Below are positions 1 through 9,357 of a DNA stretch of 9,357 nucleotides, one piece after another. The first letter of the stretch is position 1, and each line of letters begins with the position of its first letter. A program made the translations under genes and the position numbers. Under the pieces are notes generated by a model. It worked only from the letters and a program-made list of their open reading frames with translations. It did not search any database and was not told where the DNA came from. Origin of the DNA: Kiritimatiellia bacterium (GTDB lineage: Bacteria > Verrucomicrobiota > Kiritimatiellia > UBA8416 > JABMPJ01); the NCBI GenBank assembly GCA_029939545.1, contig JAOZSS010000086.1, positions 1 through 9,357 of the forward strand, in the 5' to 3' direction.

Positions 1-2289
<2,289 letters not shown>

Positions 2290-2296
2290 TATGTCG

Positions 2297-2302
2297 CCTC
2301 CT
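2297..2302 (-). promoter_or_regulatory. Ribosome binding site of rpoC
   Basis: A perfect AGGAGG on the coding strand sits 7 bases before GTG at 2289. It decides the GTG start over the downstream in-frame ATG at 2262, which has no comparable purine-rich site. It falls within the 23-base rpoB-rpoC gap. Confidence 0.85.
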
Positions 2303-2312
2303 GGCCTAGGGC

Positions 2313-6080
<3,768 letters not shown>

Positions 6081-6084
6081 GAGG

Positions 6085-6090
6085 CACCTC
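6085..6090 (-). promoter_or_regulatory. Ribosome binding site of rpoB
   Basis: GAGGTG on the coding strand lies 4 bases before the rpoB ATG. The same hexamer at the same spacing precedes the proposed CTG start of secE, which makes it a useful internal comparison. Confidence 0.75.
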
Positions 6091-6150
6091 GATGTTAATT
6101 GCTAAGGCCGACGCTCTCCACTCCTGCACACAAGAGAACAACAACGAAAC

Positions 6151-6187
6151 GCAGGTTTACCCGTCCATTGCGGACTAGTAAGCCTGC
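6151..6187 (-). promoter_or_regulatory. Symmetrical hairpin upstream of rpoB
   Basis: On the coding strand the arms are GCAGG/CCTGC (5 bp), a C-A mismatch, TTAC/GTAA (4 bp), a 2x2 position with one possible T-G wobble, and GTCC/GGAC (4 bp) closing a GCAAT loop. All segments line up in register. It is followed by a T/G-mixed stretch rather than a clean T-run, so it is not a convincing terminator. A processing site or a 5' stabilising structure for the rpoB message is possible. Function is not known from sequence. Confidence 0.6.
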
Positions 6188-6288
6188 TTCCGTCTGTCCA
6201 TCCTTCTCGAATCCCGTCACGGTACCGGAAAAAGACCGTCTCCCCGCACGACGCACTCAGCGCACGTAACGGGGAGCAGACGGGAAGC
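6186..6288. repeat. Imperfect inverted repeat enclosing the attenuator hairpin
   Basis: Plus-strand GCTTCCGTCTG at 6186-6196 is the reverse complement of CAGACGGGAAGC at 6277-6288, apart from one extra G. In the transcript this gives 11 base pairs with one bulge, about 80 bases apart, enclosing the upper attenuator stem. It overlaps the lower attenuator stem (6280-6283) and shares two bases with the downstream hairpin, so the structures partly compete. Confidence 0.55.
6229..6283 (-). terminator. Putative attenuator: GC-rich hairpin plus T-run between rplL and rpoB
   Basis: On the coding strand the 5' arm CTCCCCG (6276-6270) pairs perfectly with CGGGGAG (6246-6240). Inside, ACG pairs with CGT and CGC with GCG around a short loop. 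Outside, CCGT (6283-6280) pairs with ACGG (6239-6236) after a small bulge. The 3' arm is followed at once by TCTTTTT (6235-6229), the layout of an intrinsic terminator. It starts 9 bases after the rplL stop codon. Since rpoB and rpoC must be transcribed, partial termination (attenuation) is more likely than a full stop, as at the same site in E. coli. Structure is seen by eye; efficiency is unknown. Confidence 0.7.
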
Positions 6289-6292
6289 GACG

Positions 6293-6748
6293 CTACTTCA
6301 CCTCTGCGGTGGCGCCTGCGGCTTCGAGCTTGGTCTTGATCTCCTCGGCCTCTTCTTTGGACACACCTTCCTTCACAGGCTTCGGTGCACCATCGACGAG
6401 GTCCTTGGAGTCTTTAAGACCCAAACCGGTGATCGCGCGAACTTCCTTGATCACGCCGATCTTCTGGCCGCCGATAGCCGTCAACACAACCGTAAACTCG
6501 GTCTGCTCCTCGGCTTCGCCACCCGCATCACCACCACCGGCCGGGGCCGCAGCAGCCATAGCCATCGGGGCCGCAGCGCTAACGCCAAGGCGATCCTCAA
6601 GGGCTTTCACGAGCTGCGACAGTTCGAGAACACTAATGCCCTCGATCCAGTCAATAAACTCAGCCATTTTGCCCTCTACGACGGGGGCATCTGACTTGCT
6701 CTGCTCTTTCTGAGCTTCCTTCTCCTGTGCAACAGCTTCTTCGGCCAT
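6293..6748 (-). CDS. rplL: Large ribosomal subunit protein bL12 (L7/L12) with an N-terminal extension
   Basis: L7/L12 is the dimeric stalk protein that binds L10 and recruits translation GTPases. The usual protein is visible from residue 28: N-terminal dimerisation helices (MAEFIDWIEGISVLELSQLV, 28-47, to about 57), an Ala/Gly/Pro-rich hinge at about 58-82, and the conserved C-terminal domain at about 83-151, including GQKIGVIKEVRAITGLGLK (94-112) and the following KDLVDGAPKPVKEGVSKEEA. Total length is 151 residues against about 120-130 usually. The first 27 residues are Glu/Lys/Ala/Gln-rich and not part of the standard fold. I kept the upstream ATG at 6748 because it overlaps the rplJ stop as TAATG and has GAGGAG 8 bases upstream. 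An internal ATG at 6667 also has AGAGGG close upstream and would give the standard 124-residue protein. The stop is TAG. The gene is followed by the attenuator-like spacer. Confidence 0.97.
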   Translation of the reverse strand: MAEEAVAQEKEAQKEQSKSDAPVVEGKMAEFIDWIEGISVLELSQLVKALEDRLGVSAAAPMAMAAAAPAGGGDAGGEAEEQTEFTVVLTAIGGQKIGVIKEVRAITGLGLKDSKDLVDGAPKPVKEGVSKEEAEEIKTKLEAAGATAEVK

Positions 6749-7272
6749 TATGCACTCTCCTCTTTCTTCTTGTCTTCAACTGCCTTCAGGACATACAGAA
6801 GACTTAACACCTTTTGGTTCATCACACCCACCAGTTGGGTCATCGGCGCCGCAATCGTACCGGCGAGCTGCGCATAGAGCACCTCGCGCGACGGGATCGT
6901 GGCAATCGCTTCAACATCATCAACAGACAGCAACTGCTGCCCCAACTGTCCGCCTTTCAGTACGAGAAGCTTGGCGCTCTTCCTAAACGCCGTCAGTGCC
7001 TTAGCTGTTACACTGGCATCCCCCGCACCACAAACAATCGCAGTCGGTCCATCAAGCAGGCCGGAGAGATCCGGGCCGCCCGTTGCCTTGGAGGCAAGAC
7101 CGAGCATCGAGTTCTTGACGATGGTCATGCTCGACTCGAACTCGCGCAGTTTCCCGCGCAGCTCGGACAGCTGATCCACCGTCAGACCGCGATAGTCCAC
7201 CAGAAACACAAAGCCGGTACTCTCGAGGAGTCCCTTGATCTCAGCAATCATCGACTCTTTTTCAGGTCTCAT
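6748..7272 (-). CDS. rplJ: Large ribosomal subunit protein uL10 (L10)
   Basis: L10 anchors L7/L12 dimers on the 23S rRNA and forms the stalk base. The 174-residue product matches the family: RPEKESMIAEIKGLL at the N-terminus, DYRGLTVDQLSELRGKLR at 26-43, VKNSML at 52-57, PSREVLYAQLAG at 127-138, then a hydrophobic and finally charged C-terminal helix (about 155-174) of the kind that binds L7/L12 dimers. I chose the ATG at 7272 by similarity at the N-terminus. Its ribosome binding site is weak (GGGA about 10 bases upstream). A longer TTG-started form would begin at 7320, overlapping the rplA stop, but it adds 16 residues with no L10 character. An ATG at codon 8 (7251) is a second alternative. 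The stop TAA overlaps the rplL ATG by one base. Only 44 bases separate it from rplA. Confidence 0.97.
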   Translation of the reverse strand: MRPEKESMIAEIKGLLESTGFVFLVDYRGLTVDQLSELRGKLREFESSMTIVKNSMLGLASKATGGPDLSGLLDGPTAIVCGAGDASVTAKALTAFRKSAKLLVLKGGQLGQQLLSVDDVEAIATIPSREVLYAQLAGTIAAPMTQLVGVMNQKVLSLLYVLKAVEDKKKEESA

Positions 7273-7299
7273 CGTCTTTTTCCCACACCGGGAGCCGAC

Positions 7300-7312
7300 G
7301 GGCAAAACGCCC
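7300..7312 (-). promoter_or_regulatory. Small hairpin in the rplA-rplJ gap
   Basis: Coding-strand GGGC, a GTTTT loop and GCCC form a 4-bp hairpin 5 bases after the rplA stop codon and 27 bases before the rplJ ATG. It is short and has no T-run after it. It might influence rplJ translation, but it could also be chance. Confidence 0.25.
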
Positions 7313-7316
7313 TCGA

Positions 7317-8000
7317 TCAATCCCTAAGATTCGTGCGAACGCCAACACCCATCGTGGAGCTGACTGTAACATTCTTGATATAAATCCCCTTGGCCGAAGT
7401 CGGCTTTGCGGAGCGGATCGCATTCAGAACGGCCTCGGCGTTCTCTTTGAGGCTATCCGCCTCGAACGACACCTTGCCGAACGGCACGTTGATGTTGGCG
7501 TGGCGGTCCATCCGGAAATCAACCTTGCCGGCCTGGGCCAGCTTCACCGCAGCCGCCGTATCCTCGGTCACGGTACCGGTCTTCGGGTTGGGCATCAGGC
7601 CACGCGGGCCGAGCACACGCCCGAGCTTACGGACTTCCTTCATGGCATCCGGAGTGGCAATCGCGACGTCAAAGTCAGTCCAACCGCCCTTGACCTTCTC
7701 GATCAGGTCATCCGAACCCACATCGTCAGCACCGGCTTCTTTAGCCGCGTCAGCCGCAGTGCCCTCGGCGAAAACGATGATGTGCACGGACTTACCCGTG
7801 CCGTGCGGCAGCGAGACAGACGCACGGATCGCGTTGTCAGACTTGCGAGGATCGATACCCATGCGCAGGCCAAGTTCCATGGTCTCGTCAAAGCTGGCGG
7901 TCGGATTCCTCTTCAGGAATGCAATGGCCTCCTCGAGCGTCACCTCTTCCGCGGGAGCCGCTTCGCTGACCGCGCGATATTTCTTTCCATGTTTCGGCAT
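7317..8000 (-). CDS. rplA: Large ribosomal subunit protein uL1 (L1)
   Basis: L1 forms the mobile arm that contacts deacylated tRNA leaving the E site, and in many bacteria it represses its own operon. The product is 227 residues, the normal length. It begins MPKHGKKYRA, carries SFDETMELGLRMGIDPRKSDN at 36-56 and the family signature KLGRVLGPRGLMPNPK at 125-140, and ends with IKNVTVSSTMGVGVRTN. The ATG start at 8000 has GGGAGAG 7 bases upstream. The stop is TGA. The gene lies 33 bases after rplK. That gap contains a small hairpin touching the ribosome binding site. No oddity is seen in the protein. Confidence 0.98.
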   Translation of the reverse strand: MPKHGKKYRAVSEAAPAEEVTLEEAIAFLKRNPTASFDETMELGLRMGIDPRKSDNAIRASVSLPHGTGKSVHIIVFAEGTAADAAKEAGADDVGSDDLIEKVKGGWTDFDVAIATPDAMKEVRKLGRVLGPRGLMPNPKTGTVTEDTAAAVKLAQAGKVDFRMDRHANINVPFGKVSFEADSLKENAEAVLNAIRSAKPTSAKGIYIKNVTVSSTMGVGVRTNLRD

Positions 8001-8007
8001 CTGGATT

Positions 8008-8026
8008 CTCTCCCGAGTCGACCCGG
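8008..8026 (-). promoter_or_regulatory. rplA ribosome binding site with an overlapping hairpin
   Basis: The binding site GGGAGAG is at 8008-8014 on the coding strand. Just upstream, CCGGG (8026-8022) can pair with CTCGG (8017-8013) around a TCGA loop, including one G-T wobble. The 3' arm takes in two of the Shine-Dalgarno bases. A weak translational control point is possible. It does not clearly resemble the rRNA-like L1 target as I know it. Confidence 0.35.
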
Positions 8027-8033
8027 TGGGGCC

Positions 8034-8459
8034 CTACCCTTCTACAATAATTCCCATGCTGCGAGCGGTGCCCGCGATCATGCGCGCCGCCATATCTTCA
8101 TCGGTCGCGTTCAGATCTGCGTCCTTGATCTTGACGATCTCCATGATCTGGTCACATGTCACCTTTCCGACCTTCTCCTTGTTCGGCACCGGCGATCCCT
8201 TGGCCAGTCCGGCTGCTTTCTTCAGTAGCGAAGCTGCCGGGGGACTCTTGGTGATAAACGTGAACGACTTGTCCTGGTAGACCGTAATCACGACCGGGAT
8301 AACCGTGCCGGCCTTGTCCTGCGTGGCCGCATTGAAGGCCTTGCAGAAATCCATGATGTTCACGCCCTGCTGTCCGAGCGCCGGCCCCACCGGCGGTGCG
8401 GGATTCGCCTGCCCGGCCGGAATCTGCAGCTTAATCTGACCTGTTGCTTTCTTTGCCAT
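8034..8459 (-). CDS. rplK: Large ribosomal subunit protein uL11 (L11)
   Basis: L11 binds the GTPase-associated region of 23S rRNA and is needed for stringent-response sensing by RelA. The 141-residue product is of standard length. The N-terminal domain has PAPPVGPALGQQGVNIMDFC at 20-39, including prolines 23 and 26 in the thiostrepton and RelA-linked face. The C-terminal rRNA-binding domain ends with DEDMAARMIAGTARSMGI. The ATG at 8459 overlaps the nusG stop as TAATG, and AGGTGGAG lies 8 bases upstream. The stop is TAG. With no gap before the gene, any L1 repressor site of the E. coli type would have to lie inside nusG or further upstream. Confidence 0.98.
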   Translation of the reverse strand: MAKKATGQIKLQIPAGQANPAPPVGPALGQQGVNIMDFCKAFNAATQDKAGTVIPVVITVYQDKSFTFITKSPPAASLLKKAAGLAKGSPVPNKEKVGKVTCDQIMEIVKIKDADLNATDEDMAARMIAGTARSMGIIVEG

Positions 8460-9007
8460 TACTCGCGCTCCACCTGCCAGTATTCCAGTTCGACCGGCGC
8501 CGAACGTCCGAAGATCGCCACCGACACCTTCAATTTACCCTTCAGGGGCTCGACCTCTTCGACCACCCCGGTGAAATTCATGAACGGCCCGTCATTAATC
8601 TTGACCGTCTCGCCCGGCTCGAACGTAATCTTGGGCTGAACGTGCTCTTCCTTGTCCTTAACCTGGTTCAAGACCTGTTCGACCTCGGCCTCGGACAGGG
8701 GCACGGGGTTGTCTCCCCCCACGAACCCGATGATGCCCGGCGTCTCTTTCACGAAGTACCAAGCCCGGTCGTGCAGCTGGCGCTCCCCATCGTAGAGCGC
8801 GACCTCCAACAGCACATATCCCGGGAAGAACTTACGCGTGGTCGTCGACCGCACACCCTTCTTCACCTCCGAGACCGTCTCGGTCGGAATGATGACCTCG
8901 CCAACGTACTCCTCCATCTCCTCGTGCTTAAGGCGACGGCGAATGCTCTCCTGAACCTTATTCTCCTGCCCGGTGAGCGTGTGAATGACGAACCATTCTT
9001 TATCCAT
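8459..9007 (-). CDS. nusG: Transcription termination/antitermination factor NusG
   Basis: NusG binds the clamp of RNA polymerase through its N-terminal domain, while its C-terminal KOW domain contacts Rho or ribosomal protein S10. The product is 182 residues, the usual size. MDKEWFVIHTLTGQENKVQ opens the NGN domain, RKFFPGYVLLE lies at 58-68, VKETPGIIGFVG at 86-97, and the KOW domain at about 128-182 starts with FEPGETVKINDGPFMNFTG. I chose the ATG at 9007, which overlaps the secE stop as TAATG and has GGGGTG 6 bases upstream. A GTG at 9016 would add three residues but lies within that ribosome binding site. The stop TAA overlaps the rplK start by one base. Gene order secE-nusG-rplK is the conserved bacterial one. 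Confidence 0.98.
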   Translation of the reverse strand: MDKEWFVIHTLTGQENKVQESIRRRLKHEEMEEYVGEVIIPTETVSEVKKGVRSTTTRKFFPGYVLLEVALYDGERQLHDRAWYFVKETPGIIGFVGGDNPVPLSEAEVEQVLNQVKDKEEHVQPKITFEPGETVKINDGPFMNFTGVVEEVEPLKGKLKVSVAIFGRSAPVELEYWQVERE

Positions 9008-9225
9008 TAGATGCACCCCGTGGGGATCAGGAGCTGTAGAATCGTCACCAGCACCCGGTCACAAAAACCGACAAACAGGCTCATGAGAACCAGCGACACG
9101 ATCACGACCATCGTCGACTCGAGCAATTCATGGCGGTTTGGCCACGTGGCCTTCCTCATTTCGCCGAGCACATCACCCGTGAAGGTCTTAACCCCATTTA
9201 CACCGTTCTGGAGCTTCTTCTTCAG
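9007..9225 (-). CDS. secE: Preprotein translocase subunit SecE, probable CTG start
   Basis: SecE is the small essential clamp of the SecYEG protein-conducting channel in the inner membrane. The frame encodes 72 residues. It has an amphipathic N-terminal part (VKTFTGDVLGEM, 12-23), the SecE hallmark RKATWPNRHELL at 24-35, and a single transmembrane segment at about 37-56 (STMVVIVSLVLMSLFVGF). This is the short single-span form typical outside gamma-proteobacteria. Between the in-frame TAG upstream and residue 19 there is no ATG, GTG or TTG. The CTG at 9225 has GAGGTG 4 bases upstream, the same arrangement as rpoB, so I take it as the start. A GTG at 9171 would give 54 residues and cut off the amphipathic helix. 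The stop TAA overlaps nusG by one base. The gene is flanked upstream by tRNA-Trp, a common arrangement. Confidence 0.88.
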   Translation of the reverse strand: MKKKLQNGVNGVKTFTGDVLGEMRKATWPNRHELLESTMVVIVSLVLMSLFVGFCDRVLVTILQLLIPTGCI

Positions 9226-9229
9226 CGCA

Positions 9230-9235
9230 CACCTC
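9230..9235 (-). promoter_or_regulatory. Ribosome binding site of secE
   Basis: GAGGTG on the coding strand ends 4 bases before the CTG at 9225. It is the main evidence that translation begins at CTG, because sequence and spacing equal those of rpoB at 6085-6090. Confidence 0.65.
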
Positions 9236-9281
9236 GTTTCAAAACCAAAATAAACGGAGAACTAATCAGTGCTTCCTGTAG

Positions 9282-9297
9282 CAGGCCATTCGGCCCG
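9282..9297 (-). other. Short hairpin just downstream of tRNA-Trp
   Basis: Coding-strand CGGGCC, a GAAT loop and GGCCTG form a 6-bp hairpin with one G-T pair, starting 5 bases after the tRNA CCA end. No T-run follows, so it is not an intrinsic terminator and read-through into secE is expected. It could help 3' processing of the tRNA. The rest of the 77-base spacer (9226-9302) shows only the secE ribosome binding site; I see no clear promoter. Confidence 0.35.
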
Positions 9298-9302
9298 TCT
9301 CG

Positions 9303-9357
9303 TGGCAGGCCAGGAGGGAATCGAACCCCCAACCCCCGGTTTTGGAGACCGGTGCTC
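9303..9357 (-). tRNA. tRNA-Trp (anticodon CCA), 5' part outside window
   Basis: The visible 55 bases are the 3' part of a tRNA. On the coding strand the anticodon stem CCGGT/ACCGG closes a 7-base CTCCAAA loop with anticodon CCA at 9343-9345, which reads UGG (tryptophan). The variable region is GGGTT. The T stem GGGGG/CCCTC closes the TTCGATT loop. The 3' acceptor strand CTGGCCT, discriminator G and an encoded CCA (9305-9303) complete the end. About 21 bases, the 5' acceptor strand and most of the D arm, lie beyond the window; only GAGC of the D arm is seen. Tryptophan tRNA next to secE-nusG is a frequent bacterial arrangement, and the two are probably co-transcribed. Confidence 0.96.

Larger units (their letters stand above)
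6081..6292 (-). other. rplL-rpoB spacer, highly structured and untranslated
   Basis: This 212-base gap between the rplL stop and the rpoB ATG is the longest non-coding stretch in the window. On the coding strand it holds, in order, a GC-rich hairpin followed by a T-rich run, a second symmetrical hairpin, a U/G-rich stretch (about 6128-6150) and the rpoB ribosome binding site. I could not find a convincing sigma-70 promoter in it. In E. coli the equivalent spacer contains a partial terminator and an RNase III site that separate ribosomal-protein from polymerase-subunit expression. A similar job here is inferred from position and structure. Confidence 0.7.

Noticed and set aside
6081..6150. Possible sigma-70 promoter for rpoB in the spacer
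   Set aside because: TTGTGT- and TTGTTG-like boxes occur, but no TATAAT-like hexamer lies at 16-18 bases from them, so no promoter is called.
6175..6201. Possible 8-codon leader peptide (MDRRKQAY) upstream of rpoB
   Set aside because: The purine-rich GAGAAGG directly abuts the ATG with no spacing. The product shows no regulatory codon run, and the frame has no link to the attenuator, which lies upstream of it.
7270..7320. TTG start for rplJ at 7320, overlapping the rplA stop
   Set aside because: It adds 16 residues unlike any L10 N-terminus and has no properly spaced ribosome binding site. The ATG at 7272 gives a normal L10.
7390..8280. Plus-strand frame of 296 codons opposite rplA and rplK
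   Set aside because: It crosses two conserved ribosomal protein genes in antisense and has a Ser/Ala-rich composition without family features.
9005..9016. GTG start for nusG at 9016
   Set aside because: The GTG is part of the GGGGTG that serves as ribosome binding site for the ATG at 9007, and the extra three residues are not NusG-like.

Overview
This window is the conserved transcription and ribosome-stalk cluster of a bacterium. All genes lie on the minus strand. Read in the direction of transcription (high to low coordinates), the order is tRNA-Trp (3' part only), secE, nusG, rplK (L11), rplA (L1), rplJ (L10), rplL (L7/L12), rpoB and rpoC (first 763 codons only). No mobile element, CRISPR array, phage gene or accessory system was seen.

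The organism is a moderately GC-rich bacterium. The RpoB N-terminus (NFGKLEAV, INPPDLI, an arginine-rich stretch after YLD) and the lineage-type insert near the RpoB C-terminal third look to me most like the PVC group (Verrucomicrobiota, Kiritimatiellota or Lentisphaerota). This is from memory of family patterns, so confidence is only moderate to low.

Layout: 1-2289 rpoC (partial); 2313-6080 rpoB; 6081-6292 a structured spacer holding an attenuator-like hairpin with a T-run, a second hairpin and a long-range inverted repeat; 6293-6748 rplL with an extra N-terminal segment; 6748-7272 rplJ; 7317-8000 rplA; 8034-8459 rplK; 8459-9007 nusG; 9007-9225 secE, apparently started by CTG; 9226-9302 short spacer; 9303 to the window end, tRNA-Trp.

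How the genes work together: SecE is the essential small subunit of the SecYEG translocon. NusG couples RNA polymerase to the ribosome and Rho. L11, L1, L10 and L7/L12 form the L1 arm and the factor-recruiting stalk of the 50S subunit. RpoB and RpoC form the RNA polymerase catalytic core. Three junctions (secE/nusG, nusG/rplK, rplJ/rplL) use the same one-base TAATG overlap, which suggests translational coupling. The 212-base rplL-rpoB spacer is the only sizeable gap. It carries the kind of partial terminator and processing structure known at this position in Escherichia coli, which sets polymerase subunit output below ribosomal protein output.

The gene content is ordinary. The points worth a second look are the secE start codon, the rplL extension with two possible starts, and the RNA structures upstream of rpoB.
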